From: Tricholomella constricta
Lineage: Eukaryota > Basidiomycota > Agaricomycetes > Agaricales > Lyophyllaceae
Direction of reading: 5' to 3'
Assembly (NCBI GenBank): GCA_013368375.1
Contig: JAACJP010000044.1
Span: 248,001 to 312,000, forward strand
Length of the DNA stretch: 64,000 bases
Shown here: piece after piece, positions 1-12,226 of the stretch
How positions within the stretch are numbered: the stretch's first letter is position 1
How the letters are laid out: each line of letters begins with the position of its first letter
The notes under the pieces: generated by a model
What the model was told of the DNA's origin: nothing
Seen by the model: the letters and a program-made list of their open reading frames with translations, nothing else
Database searches by the model: none
Program-made: the position numbers and the translations under genes

Positions 1-199
1 GACAGAGCCCTCCTTCCCCGGGAACAAGTATGCTTTCGTCCGACTCGTTCCTTGCCACACGCGGCAAGTCGCGAGTCGGACGTCCGGGGCCCACAGAACG
101 GGAGCATCAGGAGGTCGCAAAACACCCCCTCCCCGGTAGAAAATCGAAGTAAAAAAGCAGGAACAACGCAAGATTGGTGAAGGTGAAAAAGAGGCAAGA

Positions 200-650
200 T
201 GACGGCATACATTCAGAGTCGACAGGATGCGCCAGGAGGACAGAGACCCCTCCTTCCTTTAGGAACAAGCGGCGCAAACAGCGAAGAGGAACATGTCGGT
301 CGCATACATACAGAATCGACAGGATGCGCCAGGAGGACAGACACCCCTCCTTCCCGCTGGAACAAGTGGCGCGAACAACGGAGAGGAACATGGCGGTCGC
401 ATACATACAGAATTGACAGGATGCGCCAGGAGGACAGACACCCCTCCTTCCCACTGGAACAAGTGGCGCGAACAACGGAGAGGAACATGTCAGTGGCATA
501 CATACAGGATGCGCCAGGAGGACAGACACTCCTCCTTCCCGCTGGAACAAGTGGCGCGAACAACGGAGGGGAAGATCAGCATACATTCAGAGCCAACGGG
601 GCACGCCAGGAGGACAGGCACCCCTCCTTCCCGTAGTAGCAAGTGGCGTG
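200..650. repeat. Minisatellite, about five units of 97 bp
   Basis: Units share a core reading GCGCCAGGAGGACAG, followed by a CCCCTCCTTCC stretch and GAACAAGTGGCGCGAAC. The core recurs at about 221, 318, 415 and 506, with a more diverged copy near 600. Spacing is 97, 97 and then about 88 bases; the fourth unit has lost roughly nine bases. Several frames stay open across the array on both strands only because the unit has few stops. I do not treat them as genes. Confidence 0.85.
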
Positions 651-1963
651 AACAAAGGGGAGAGATGTGGGAGGAGGAGAAAGGATGGAAGCCGAAAGGA
701 AAGACCCTCGTCGATTATAAACAGCCAGCACAAAGCGTCGCCACACAAGGAGGCGGTGTAGTTTGAGTAAGTGACTCGACAGTCGACTGCAATTCACACT
801 CCGAGAAACTTTAGAGCGGCATCGTGTCCGACCGCATCAACACCCGCCTGAGTGGCAGGCCTCAATAGACAAGTGTGGGCGGGGATAGAATTTTGATATG
901 AAATGGAACGAATGAATTTGGGAAGGGCGGTTCCCGGGCGTTCAAAACAAGAAAGAAATCAAGCGGCGACAGCTGCGCGCATGCCTCGTGTTGTCTTCAT
1001 GTACCTCGTCCGCACCTCCGAAGCGAGCATTAGATGTACTGATGGTCGTGTCATAAACAATACACGTGCTTACCAGGCCGACACTGTGCGCTAGAGGAGA
1101 ATAAGTGACACCGAGCAACATATGTGGCGCAAGCGCTGTTGAACAACCGGCATTACACCACGAGGCCCAGAAATTGAAGATCAGAATAATGGTATGGCAG
1201 GGCGGGGCTATGTATGTCAGACGGGATTTCAATTTTCGAGCAGAGGGCTCGCTGTGTAACAATCGCAGTTGTTGCTTGTCATGGACCCACAACTGATGAT
1301 CGATATGATCACTCACAAGGTGCACGGGACTTTGCGAAACAATGGCTCATGACTCAAAAACTTGGGACTCTGGAACAGAAGTATGTACATTGGAAAGGAG
1401 CCACGTATCTTCGAAGTGCTCGGAGGTTGGAATTTGCCAGAAGAACCCGAAGAAGGTTTGAACAAAAACGTCGTGGGCACTATTTGCTGTCAAGAAAACG
1501 TGTATTTCCGAATCAGACAAACCTATAGTTTTTACATCAAATGAGAAGAATAACGGACGAAACTTACATAAGGGGTTGAAGATAACTTCAAGTTTCGTGG
1601 AACATCGAGCTGCAGTTGTCACAAACGAAACAATAAGCCTAGGCCCGAGAAACTAATTAACCATTCGATGCTCATAAAGCGAGTCAAAGGCTTGTCCCCA
1701 GTACTCCATTCACACCTTCTAAGGCACGTCGAAGCCCATGTTGGGGACAAATGGCTGGAAACGGTAAAGTGACCATTGGCGCCCAACAGTGATCGGGGTC
1801 TACAACACTGTAACACAGCGATAACAGCCTGCAACAAGGCGAGGCGACCCTGACCAATGCCTTAGAATGATGAACCAAAATGAAGTGCTTTTTTGCGCGA
1901 GAGCATGGGTTTTAATGTGCAGTGGTGTACATGAGCATATCGATTGATCATAGAGGCGAATAT
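651..1963. other. Intergenic, no convincing gene
   Basis: Open frames here are short (under about 130 codons), overlap on both strands and show no recognisable domain or consistent splice-site pattern. The end next to 1964 should hold the 3' untranslated region of the S25 gene. I see no RNA gene. Confidence 0.5.
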
Positions 1964-2502
1964 CTAATCCGACTGGGCGGTTGCTCGTGCTGAAGGAAAG
2001 GCACAAAGGAGTCAAAAACGCCGGTCCTCACAAGCGAACGCAGCACTCACTGTAGATCAACTGCGCAGAATGGTGCACAATCCTCTTGATCTGGCCGTCC
2101 CTCTCCAAATGCTGGATGGCGATGCGGGCAAGGCTTCCGTTAATTTTTAGCCGCTCGATGAGGATGCTCTGGCTGATGAATTTGAAGGTTGGGACTTCCT
2201 TCATGATGCGGTCGAATGTCGGCTTATCGAGAGTGACGGCGTGGACTGCCTTGTCCTTGACTTTTCCCTTCGACCACTTCTTCTTCTTCGCGGCCTTGCC
2301 GCCCGAGGACGTCGCGGGTGCTTTAGCTTTGGCCTGGGGGAGACAAATGCGAGATCAGTCAATGTCCGCGCAAGAGGTATCCAACATGACAGAGTCGCAT
2401 CCAGCTCGAAATCGCCACCAGAACCATCGTTTCTTCACCAAAAGCATCCCAGACGCCCAGAGACTCTGCCAGTAGGATAAATGGGCGAAATTTGCTCACC
2501 AT
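1964..2502 (-). CDS. RPS25: 40S ribosomal protein S25 (eS25)
   Basis: Small-subunit ribosomal protein eS25, about 103 residues, the normal family length. A lysine-rich N-terminus with KKKKWSKGKVKDK leads into the conserved winged-helix core, with VTLDKPTFDRIMKEVPTFK, ISQSILIERLKINGSLAR and IQHLERDGQIKR; the end is IYTRATAQSD. Three exons are read on the minus strand: 2502-2500 (the ATG alone), 2333-2051 and 1989-1964. The introns are GTGAGC...CCCCAG and GTGAGT...TTCAG. The start is chosen because the ATG directly precedes a donor and the spliced product has the right length and N-terminus. It is divergent from the gene at 2988, with 485 bases between the starts. Identity is secure; the one-codon first exon is an inference. 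Confidence 0.93.
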
Positions 2503-2987
2503 TGTCTTGAAGGACCGTCGTTGTTGGGAGCGGCCGGTGGGGGAACAGTTTTCCGATCTGGCGCTGCGTGCTGTGTTTGGCTTGATGACGTAAGCTGTGG
2601 CAGATTCCCTACTGCTTCAGACTGCTTCGTGCTCTGCACGTTACAGATCTCTCCTAAAAAGTACTTATTTATACAGAACGGAATATTTCTTCTCAGGAAA
2701 TGTATATATCACCAAGTTGACTCGGTTGACGGGCTGCTGGAGATCAGTGTGAATTACTGAAAAGACTCCAGTATAAACTCTGCGCGCCACCTGTTTACTT
2801 GATAATTTATCTATTTTGAAGCCTTCCAGTTACTCAGTGCCAGGTCTGAGAGCATTCCAACCGGTCAGACTGCAGCGAGAATCCAAGCTCGCCTAGATTG
2901 GGAAGGAGGTTCCCACGGTCATCGTCATCGATTTATTTAGTTCCTAAATGCGACACGTATTATAATTGTTGTTGACCGTTGAAGACA
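2503..2987. promoter_or_regulatory. Shared divergent promoter region, RPS25 and GTB1
   Basis: These 485 bases separate two start codons pointing away from each other, so both promoters must lie here. AT-rich stretches occur around 2655-2720 and 2810-2830. I could not single out a convincing TATA box or factor site. Confidence 0.5.
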
Positions 2988-5171
2988 ATGATTCCATGGC
3001 TTCTTCTCTTGCCCTTCCCACTACAGGTCCTCGCAGGCGTTGACAAAACCTTTGGTGTCCGCCCGGAACTTGTCTCGAAATATGTTCCCTCAGCGTCGGG
3101 AAACTGGAGATGTTTGGACGGTTCGAAGGAAATTCCGTGGGCCTTCGTCAATGACGACTCTTGTGATTGCCCAGACGGCAGCGACGAGCCAGGTCGGACT
3201 TAAATACGGGTATAAAATATCGTCATAACTGAGATGTGGTCTCCAGGAACCGGGGCCTGCCCAGATACCGTGTTCTATTGTCAGAATAAGGGACATATTG
3301 GGGCAACTATTCCAAGTTCGCGAGTGAACGATGGTCTCTGCGGTAAGGATTTCTTGCAGACTCTAAGGGATAAGATACTCACTCCGTTGAAGAACCTGAA
3401 TGTTGCGACGGTTCGGATGAGCGTTCCGGCATATGCAAGGATATTTGCCAGGAGGTTGGCGAAGAGTACAGGAAGAAACGTGACGAGGAACGAAAGCTCC
3501 GTAAGACCGTAAGTTTGCATTCTTTGCGCGTTATTTCTCAGGGATGACTTACGGCGACACAGGGTTCCAAAATCCGTTCCACGTACATCGAATTTGCCCA
3601 CAAGGAGAAGAAGCGGTTGGAGGCTCTCATTGAAACTTCGAATAAGGACATTGAGGTTCAAGAGAAGGAGGTCGCACGTCTCAGAGGTATTTTAATGAGT
3701 TCCCGTGTTGCGACGCGAAACTAACCCCTGGATAGACATTGCCGATCGCACTGAATCCATCTCTAAAGCCGCTCTTGAGCACAAGCAGCAATCACGTATG
3801 TACATTAACCTCTGTGTCTCCTCCGAACCGCTGACATATGCCACTGATAAAGCACTATATGTCTCTCTATTGGAACATTCCAACGCACTGGCTGCCCTCC
3901 AACGTGAACACAAGAAGCACCTTGAACGCGAAACGGCTCTCGGCGAAATCCTCAACACGTTACGGTCGGGTTACAATCCCAACTATCAAGACATGGCTGT
4001 CCTCGAAGCCGTACGCGGCTGGGAGGAGCTAGCTGGCCTTCCCCACATCAATGACGTCGTTAAGGGTTCTGACGGTACTGATACTGACTCCAAGGACGAC
4101 GCGACGAACAAGGAGGAGAAGACGGATGATGAGACGGAGGAGGACGGCTGGACGGCTGACAGGCTTGCAAACGAGCTCGATACCCTACTGAGAACGGACT
4201 ACGTGTCTCTTCTCTTGGAACACGACGAGCACGTACAGGCTCCTCACCACGAAGGCTCTATTTGTACGTAGTGGCCACTTGTTTCTATGATGCCGCAATA
4301 ACCTCTCTTTTCGCAGTGTTTGATTTGACGTCTTACCTTCCAGACTCTGTTATACCTCAGTACGAAGAGTTCAAAGACACACTTGTCTCCTGGTTAAGGA
4401 CATTCGGGATCATTCGCGGCGGCGACGACACCTCCGCAGGTACGTTGATATCCTTCGAACGTTGTTCTTTCTCACCTGTGATTTGGCTAGCCGACTCTAC
4501 GCACGCCCGTCAGGCGTTCACAGATGCAGAAAGCGCCCTGAAGAGTGTCAAGGATGAGAATAAGAAAGCCAAGGAGGACGTCGCGGAGCTCTTCAATATC
4601 CACGGGTTCGGCCGTGACGGCGAATGGAAGAAACTCGACAATTATTGCCTTCGGAAGACCGTTGGAGAGTGAGTAGCAAAAGTATCAGCGTATAACTCAA
4701 GCCTGATAAACTCATGTTGCAGCTACACATACGAGTTGTGTCTCTTCAATGAGGCGAGGCAAATACCTAGAAACGGAGGTTCTACGTTCAGCCTTGGGTG
4801 AGTACTCCACATGCCATGCACCGTTTATTTCCTCAGTTCTGACGTTCTTCCACAGCCGCTTCGAATCCTGGAACCCTGCAGAAAACGTACAGCCCGGCGA
4901 ACCTGCCTACTACCAGAAGCAGATGTACAAACACGGCACGAGATGCTGGAACGGCCCGGAACGCAACGTCGTAGTAAGTGTCCATGGCATCAATTCGTTC
5001 CTCGCTACGACTCTAACGTTTCCGTTCTAACAGCTCCTTCTATCCTGCGGGTTGGAGAACGCCCTTTTGTCCGTCACGGAATTGGAGAAATGCGAATACC
5101 AGTTCGTCGCCACGACACCCGCGCTGTGCTTGCCCCTAGACGAGGAGAAAGGATCAAGAGACGAGCTCTGA
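2988..5171 (+). CDS. GTB1: Glucosidase II beta subunit, ER
   Basis: Non-catalytic subunit of ER alpha-glucosidase II, which trims glucose from N-glycans during glycoprotein folding. A signal peptide ([17 protein letters not shown]) is followed by two cysteine-rich LDLa-like segments ending in [11 protein letters not shown] and [11 protein letters not shown]. Then comes a charged region likely to form a coiled coil and an acidic stretch. A C-terminal MRH lectin domain begins at [13 protein letters not shown] and contains the [12 protein letters not shown] and ECEYQF-like parts typical of the fold. The protein ends in RDEL, an ER-retrieval signal, with TGA at 5169-5171. At least eight short introns interrupt it. 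The ATG at 2988 is chosen because it starts the signal peptide. Everything expected of the family is present, so it looks intact and functional. Confidence 0.92.
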
Positions 5172-6308
5172 AATGTATGTGTGTATGAGGACGTGTAGCT
5201 AAACAATGTGCAGGTGTATCTACTGGACCACCCGCGTATGGGGACAAAATTCTATCTTTATAACACGGAATTGGAAGCGACCGTTTGATGAACATTGCGA
5301 CCGCGTCAGCTCTAATTTGTTCTGTCGTCTATCGCTGATCTCCGTCCGATGGCCGGCCTCACGAATCGTTTATCTCGCACCTGACCTCCCCCATGTTTGC
5401 CTGTTATGACGTTCGGGCAATGAAAAGACCGTTTGACGAACAGGGTTTCTACGGAATGCGGAGGGTTTGGGGCGGACTAAAGCTCTGACGTGGTTGAACC
5501 AATCGTGCCTTCCCTCCCCGCATCCGTTGGCCTTTACGGGTGAATCCCGCTGCGAGCTCGCTCGTACGCGTGTCCTGCGTACCGTCCCAGAACATGGCCG
5601 TCTGTCAAGCACGTTAAGCCATGGTCTTAGTGCTAACATGATTTTTGCTTCAAGGTTTGACATTGTGAGGCGCGGTGGACCAAACATCTACATTTGCGCT
5701 ATTTGCGCCATGTATAAAGACGCACGATAATTAGTATTGTAGTTCAAGAGTACTAAGGGTCAATATTATCAAAATATACTCGTATTCCACTGCATCCCTG
5801 TCTAGCGCAGATGCCATTCGGCGTTCTTCGATACGGCATCTTCATCGTGCCCATGGACGCAGCAGCCAGCGACGCCGTGGGCGACAGGTGGCCCTCGCCC
5901 TTTACTGAACCCGGGGTACTCTACCACATCAGATGCCATCTCCTCTACACTCGTCATTGCTCGCAGCGACACAAGTGTTTTGCCTCCACATCAACCACAC
6001 AAGGTTGCGGGATCCCGCCACACCTCGTCCACCACCACCCTGGCCATATTGCGGCCCCGACAGTCTCTTGGTTCCCACTACCCCGCAAGCTCACTTGTTT
6101 CACCCTCCGAAGTGAGAGTCACACACGACGGGCCTCGACTTCCGCCAAAGCACGCCCGAACGCCCCCGGCGGACTCACCGCCTCCACCATCTACTCAGCC
6201 AGGAAAATTCAAACCCACTCCCACGCATGCCACGCATCATGAGTATCCAAATTCGCGAATAGACGTACTGTACATATATGGTGAATCCGACACCAGTCAC
6301 CAGCTGCG
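5172..6308. other. Intergenic between convergent genes
   Basis: This is 1.1 kb between the 3' ends of GTB1 and the P450. A short motif, GACCGTTTGAYGAACA/G, occurs twice, near 5279 and 5427. Proline- and threonine-rich frames at 5811-6393 overlap the P450 end and show no domain or splice support. I see no gene here. Confidence 0.45.
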
Positions 6309-9184
6309 TCACTCCACACCCAGCCCCTCCGCCTCTGTATTGACATCCATTTCAAGCGGCGCTGGCTCCATGCGCACCCACAGCCCGCCCTAGAAGCAAA
6401 AATTCAGTTCAATTCAATTTCAAAAATACCCTGACGTCCGCGAGGTTTTTGGAGAAGCATCCGGGTATGCGTACTTACTTTGACATACATAGTGAGGTGC
6501 ACGCCTGGGCGCACACCGTCATCCGACGTGGGCGGGGCCAGCGAGAAGTGCGCGAAGCGTTGAAGGAGGCGCGTGAGTAGGAAGGAGGCCTCGTTGTACG
6601 CGAACTAGGAGGGGGGGAGGTGAGCATGAACTATGGCCAGGAACTACGAGTGATATATGGAAAAATTAGGAATAAGGCGGAGACGCACCTGCTGCCCAAG
6701 ACAGATACGCGGCCCCGCATTGAAAGGGAGGAAGATGAAGGGGTTTGGCGTGAGGTACGTGTGTACACGTGCGTCGAGGAAGCGGTCTGGGTCGAATGTG
6801 AGGGCTGTTCGAGTCGTGAAATAGATTACTACATCTGTATAGTATAGGGAATGATTGGTAATGGAGCCTACCATCTGGCCCCCAGAGGTCTGTGCGGCGG
6901 TGCATCAGGAATACGCCATAGGTGCATCTATGTGTATTGGAGATACAGTAAGACTGAGCATCAAACATCACAAAAAGAATGGAACGAGACACACTTAGTG
7001 TGGGCGGGAATGTAGAATGGGCGCGCGGACGGCCCAGGGTTTGTACGTGTGACGGGCCAGGTGGTGGCCTTGTTTGAGGTTCTGTAAACGGTCAAACTTT
7101 AATGCCGAGTCCCTGTGGGAGGGTAGGATGTAGCGTCACGTACCGGCTGTCGAATGGTCTTGTTTATCGTTTCCATAGCGAGATCAGCTTGGTCATGAAT
7201 GGACGGTGGGAAGTGAGCACGTACACAGGTGGATGGAGTCTGAGCGTTTCTGCAGCGCAAAAATAGAGTATGATTTTGGTTAGCACGCTAGCTACACAGA
7301 ACAGCGCCGGCGCCACTCACCATTGATGAACGCGCGCATGTATTTCATCTCCTTGATATGTTCATATGTAGGGCGCGCCGTGCCCACCGTGCACAGAATT
7401 TCAGCGCGCAGGCGTGTGACGATCGCAGGGTGCTGTGTGAGCATGTACATGGCAAAGGTGAGCAGTGATGCGGTCTGTATGGCATAAGAACCCTTAATGT
7501 GAGTGTTCCAGTTCAACAACGAGAGAAGCATACGGTATCGCGTGCAGCCACAAGGAGGTTCGTCAGCTGCAAAATTTATATAATCATTTCAAGTGGTGTT
7601 CCTGACTGGAGCTGGACGCACCTCATCTTTCAGGACCTGGCGGTCTATAAATAGCAAGGGACCGTCAGTACGAGTATTTGAGAACCACGATGTGTACCAA
7701 TTATAGCGCCATTACATGACACGCGGTACACTATGAGCATTGTGGGCACGAACCTTGTGTCTGGCAGACTAGATGATCCAACAGCGTCCCGCTATTAGCC
7801 TCCTCATCCTCCTTCTCCTGCTCTCCCAAAGCTCTCCGTGCATGATTGTTCCGCAGTGCCTCTTCAAGGATTGGCTCGGTGAACTCGTCCACAACCGCGC
7901 GATGCGGGCGCACACGGTCGTACCAGAACTCCACGAGCGCCCAGGACGGGCCGTAGCGCGAGCGCAGGGACGACAGTGTTTGGCCCGCGATGAAGGCGTT
8001 CACGAAGCGCGTGGAGGGGTGTTCGTCGTTGGAAGCCGGCGAAGGCGGGTAGGAGGGAGGGGATGGTGGGTAGGGGAGCCCCGCGGAGAGAGAACGCACG
8101 TCGTTTCCGAAGAGGAACTCCGTGGCTGAGTCAAGGGTGAAGCGCGAGACGAGGTCCTGGTAAGTTGAGTCCGTCAATGCCTCTAGGTTTGCGTTTTGTT
8201 TTCTTTCCGCGACTGAACTTACTTGAAAATCGATGGGGTACCCCGCCGTGAGCCGGCTGTGCGCCTGTTCAAGCGCATCCTCAGCGTGTCGGTCGAATAC
8301 ATCGAAGTGACTTATGCGCTCCTTGCTGAAAAAAGGCCGGGTTATTGTCCGGTGGAACCTTTGAAATTCAATGGAAGATCACATCAGCATCAAACTAATG
8401 CACGAGACGGAGATGTGCGCGATGATGATACGTACTTCCACATGTCACCATCAGAGTTGAAGACACCTGTCCCGAGGAGGGTAGTGAATTGTGAATGGAA
8501 TATGGGACCTATGAGCCGCGTGATTGATTTGGGCGTCGTGAGGTCCGAGGAATCTAGGACATACCTTTTTCGAAATCGTCGAATTGAGTAGCGAGAATTG
8601 CCTGTGTGGGAACTGCTTCAGGATGTTAGGGGAGAACAAAATGGCTCGAACGCACTTTGATATGTTCAGGTTCGAAGGTGAAAATCTACCCATACTCGTT
8701 CGAAAAACAGATTCATTATTTTGTGAAGTTAAAAGACACATACCCGGTTTTCACCGATAATTTTCAGCGAGTAAGTGTTACCGTATTGTTCGCGCCACTG
8801 GAGGAACACGTCTCCTGCAAATTCAGAAGTCAAAAATCGTTTTCAAAAATTCAAGGAGAGGCGTTGCCAACCTGGACCTCCAGTTTTGAAGTTTTTCACC
8901 ATGGCTGCTACGATCGATAAACCACCAGGCCAACGATCATAGACCCGTGGAACCATTAGCGCGCCTTTGCGTCTTGCATCGACCCAGTTGGACATCTCAC
9001 TTAAGAAATGACAGACAAGGAGAAACGCAGGACGGGATAGCAGCGCAGATAGTGCGATGAACCAACAAGGAATAGAAGCGCCTCGTGTCACGAACACGTT
9101 CAGAATTACATAGACTGCAATTGATGGAGGAAGGCAGGGAAAAGCAAGCTGGAGAAGATAACGGGGTCCGGGGGGGAGGGACAT
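6309..9184 (-). CDS. Cytochrome P450 monooxygenase, CYP63-like
   Basis: Membrane-anchored haem-thiolate monooxygenase. The N-terminus (from [15 protein letters not shown]) carries hydrophobic segments typical of basidiomycete CYP63-type enzymes. Successive exons give [39 protein letters not shown] and [13 protein letters not shown], then [20 protein letters not shown]. The I-helix reads AARDTT across an intron, the K-helix ETLRLHPPV supplies ExxR, and the haem loop [12 protein letters not shown] holds the cysteine ligand. The end, reached through a last small exon, is LTMYVK joined to [10 protein letters not shown], with TGA at 6311-6309. More than ten introns are present. An in-frame ATG at 9217 would add eleven residues. 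Substrate is unknown; family members are often linked to xenobiotic or hydrocarbon oxidation, but nothing here shows that. Confidence 0.85.
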
Positions 9185-9710
9185 CGTGGAGGAGGACAAA
9201 GGTGAAGCCAGAGGCAAGGAAGAAAGTGCGCAGCTGGCAAATGACCGTGCACAATCCTTTTGAAGCTTTGGGAACCCAAACTCGCAATCCCGTTATCCCA
9301 TGGGTGACTCGGAGCTACAGAACTGAACTTTCCATAAATAGCGTGTAATGGCCATATGCGCGGTTTGGAGTGTCAACGTCAGGATGCAACGGAATCCAGC
9401 GCAGCTCAAGACGTTTGCTGGCTCACATGCTCCCGTTTCGAGCTCGGAGAAGCCTACGAAGCGCCAGGTTGATAACTTCAACCCGGCTTTGAAGGAGCCT
9501 TTTTACCTTCCAGCCCCCTAGCCAGGTAGTTTTTAGGGTTGTGCAGCGCAGGGTGCACCGGCACATCTTTCCGAGGACTCGTTGATCGATTAAAACTGAG
9601 AAGGGACCATTCCGGTGACTGCGAGCTGATTTCTGATAATGAACAACGGATGATATATCCTTCCAGATGAGATGGATCGAACCTCGGAGCCGGTTGCCGT
9701 CAATGGTCTT
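9185..9710. other. Upstream region of the P450 gene
   Basis: About 500 bases upstream of the P450 start. The small frames on either strand have no recognisable domain and no clear splice pattern. The P450 promoter must lie here, but no single element stands out. Confidence 0.4.
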
Positions 9711-10568
9711 CTATAATTGCTTCCTTTCAGGTCGTGTCAGAAGCTGAACCTGTGAGCAGGCGGAAAATATATAGAGGACAAAAGACATGTTGATAAGACA
9801 GGTGCACCAGTTTTTGATCAAGAGACTTGTAGTTGACTCCGAGTCGCAGACATGACTCGAAAGATAGATTAAAACATGAATCCAGGTCTCCTGTCTCAAT
9901 GCTCATGTAGTTGTTGAATCAAAATCAATGAATCCATATGACACTTACAAAAAGGCATTGACAGAGTTGGCTTCTTTCATTTGTAGCGTGATAGGATCGA
10001 AAATGCGTGCCTGTGTGACAATAGCACTACCTTAGCACGTCTATAAGAAGGGTCTCACAATTGACTAAGGCTGCGTTCGTGGCTTACGGGCATCGGGCTT
10101 CTCATCACCTGTACAGCATGTTTGAGTGAAGAATCCTGGAAAAGTTCGACAGCCTTATGTTTTTTGGATAGCGTGTGGAATAATTCACCAGAAGTGGACG
10201 ATCGGGCTTCATCGCATCATGGATCATGACACCTGGAGAGGTCAGGCGATGCGAAGGAAAATGCTGAGGAGATGAACATGTTGCCCAGACCCTCCTCGTA
10301 TGCTGTAAAAATTGGATAAGAAAGCGTGGTAGTCGCAACTCGCAAGGCAGTCACGGAGTTCTTTTTTGGCCGTGAGTTTGCCGCTCCTACACGATTCTTG
10401 TGTCTGTTGCTGGCGCCATGAACTACACGCAGTTAATATGAAAGGAAGAAGAGTACGTGAGATGGACGGCCACCTTGGGTTGGGATGCATAGCCCGGCGT
10501 GGGTCGCGAGCTCTAGGTCGCAAGGTCGATTGGCACGAGACGACAGTGGGTTCAACGGTACTTGACAT
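9711..10568 (-). CDS. Possible multi-exon gene, unidentified
   Basis: I do not recognise this. On the minus strand an ATG at 10568-10566 opens a frame beginning MSSTVEPTVVSC. A donor-like GTACTC and acceptor TGTAG near 10460-10425 allow continuation. A compact exon at about 10006-9950 reads ARIFDPITLQMKEANSVNAF, bounded by CACACAG and GTAAGTG, which is the strongest coding sign. A further in-frame stretch runs to a stop at 9713-9711, ending RPERKQL. Two alternative splicing routes are possible in the middle (10120-10380), so the protein cannot be fixed. It could be a real small gene or a relic. Confidence 0.28.
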
Positions 10569-10933
10569 ATGTCATGTATAGTGGAGTTGGTGTGAATTGA
10601 TCAGCTTAAAATGGGAGCGGTGGGAGGGACAATAGAGGGTAAGTCTATTTCAAGGAATAGGATATAATTAAGGGCGCGACACAAGAATTCGCGCGATGGT
10701 GGTCCCGGTATCGACCAGCTGAGGACAACCTGAGAGTGTAGAGGTCACGTGGCATGTATGGATCTCGCATCCGACTTCCGAATCATCGCGTCTCTGTTCC
10801 TTCCTTGTCCCTCACGCCAACCGACTCGAGGAAGCAGCAATATTAGCCTCGTAGCCTATTATCCTCTTCCAACGTCAACTACAGTTCATAATAAAGCATA
10901 GATCTCAATCAATCTTCGATACGTTCTCTGTAT

Positions 10934-11593
10934 ATGGCTGAAACGAGCAAAGCATCATCCAAGAACAACACAGACTTTACATTCTTCTGGACTGTGGGTC
11001 ATGTCAAGTAGGTCACATCACATTTAATCCTTCCTCATTCATGAAAGACATTGGTGTTCTTCACTAGCGGTTGGGCATCGCAATGGTACCCGGCACCATT
11101 CACAGCCGCAGTAACGATCGACAGCGCCGCCGGGGAGGAGCTGGTGAACTTCCCCACGACAGAACATTGGATGATGCTGCACAAGGCCTTGCTCTTCTCA
11201 GATCATGAGATCGCCAGGCAGATCGTGGCAGTCACATCTGCGGGAAACCACGAGATGAAGAGGGTGAAGGCACTTGGCAGGAAGGTCCAGAACTTCGATG
11301 ACAAAGTCTGGAATGTGAATAGGAAGAGAATCGTGCTAGAGGGGAATTTGCACAAGTTCCGGCAAAATGGGGAGCTGAGAAGGAAGTTGCTTGCGACGGG
11401 TGACACGGAAATAGTTGAGGCGAGTCCAATGGATCGGATATGGGGGATTGGATTCGGGGAGAAGAACGCGCTTGAAAATATTGATAAATGGGGTATGAAC
11501 CTTCTGGGAAAGGTGTTGGAGGAAACAAGGAGAATCTTGCGAGAGGAGGAAGCAGAGCATACTCAGAATGATTCGATGGACATTGAACGTTGA
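10934..11593 (+). CDS. NADAR/YbiA-like (DUF1768) domain protein
   Basis: Small protein of about 199 residues in the NADAR superfamily. Characterised relatives are N-glycosidases acting on riboflavin-pathway intermediates or on ADP-ribose-linked nucleobases; the fungal role is not established. Exon 1 (10934-11007) encodes MAETSKASSKNNTDFTFFWT; the intron is GTAGGT...ACTAG (11008-11067); exon 2 starts with GWASQWYPAPF, the family's opening signature. Next come FPTTEHWMMLHKALLF, with the conserved Glu-His, ALGRKVQNFDDKVWNVNRK, and the C-terminal DRIWGIGFGEKNA followed by WGMNLLGKVLEETR. All expected blocks are present. It ends just upstream of short direct repeats of GAACGTT. Family assignment is firm; substrate is unknown. 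Confidence 0.88.
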
Positions 11594-11740
11594 ACGTTGA
11601 ACGAACGTTGAACCCGAATATGGTTTCTAAAGGGACTAGTAGTTCAGCCCACTACTACATCAACTAGAATATGTGAAACAACCCAACCATGAGCGACATG
11701 CCGAGCTTGAGGTATCGGTCCCTGTGATTAGGCGCTTATA

Positions 11741-12010
11741 TCAATTCTCAAATTGACGAACAATGTGCGGACTCCTATCCACCAGCTCGTTGTAGAAAAG
11801 TGGCAGATCAGACACCAAAAGCATCATGGTGTGCCAAAAGTGATATTCAAGTACATTAACTCTTACCTTTAATATCAACTCTGAGGAGCGGCTCGTCGGT
11901 TCAGCCTTGCCATTTTCTACAAAGGGAAAATTCGCATGCACACCGTTATATATCAAGTAGAAATTACTTGCACCTGCAGCGAGTCCGAAAAGCAAAAACC
12001 TTCGCGTGTC
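11741..12010 (-). CDS. Possible small protein, unidentified
   Basis: From an ATG at about 12010 a frame of roughly 90 codons starts MLLNDTRRFLLFGLAAG, contains a short hydrophobic stretch, and ends LVDRSPHIVRQFEN at 11743-11741. The frame is open for about 30 further codons upstream, so this may be the end of a longer spliced gene. No domain is recognised. It lies between the 3' ends of the NADAR and aldolase genes, where it could also be untranslated sequence. Confidence 0.25.
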   Translation of the reverse strand, partial: DTRRFLLFGLAAGASNFYLIYNGVHANFPFVENGKAEPTSRSSELILKVRVNVLEYHFWHTMMLLVSDLPLFYNELVDRSPHIVRQFEN

Positions 12011-12226
12011 ATTGAGTAACATGCCGGAGCTGAGCGGGCCGCTCCGGCTGTTCGCAGGGAGACGCAAGGCGGCGTCCTCGAGCCGGAATGGAGTAAAAAC
12101 TCATAGGGCCTGAATTGGTGGGAATGCAGATGAGCGTGTTCTAGGTTTTCATTGTACAAGTGGTACAAGGATAATACATTTCTTCTTCGATTTCCTTCGC
12201 TATCTAATATAATAAGACATAATCCT

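Noticed and set aside
200..650. CRISPR-like regular repeat
   Set aside because: The repeated part fills nearly the whole 97-base unit with no variable spacers, and the genome is fungal. It is a minisatellite.
5811..6393. Plus-strand Pro/Thr-rich frames of 137-143 codons
   Set aside because: Two overlapping frames in different phases, no domain, and overlap with the last P450 exon, which has clear splice and family support on the other strand.
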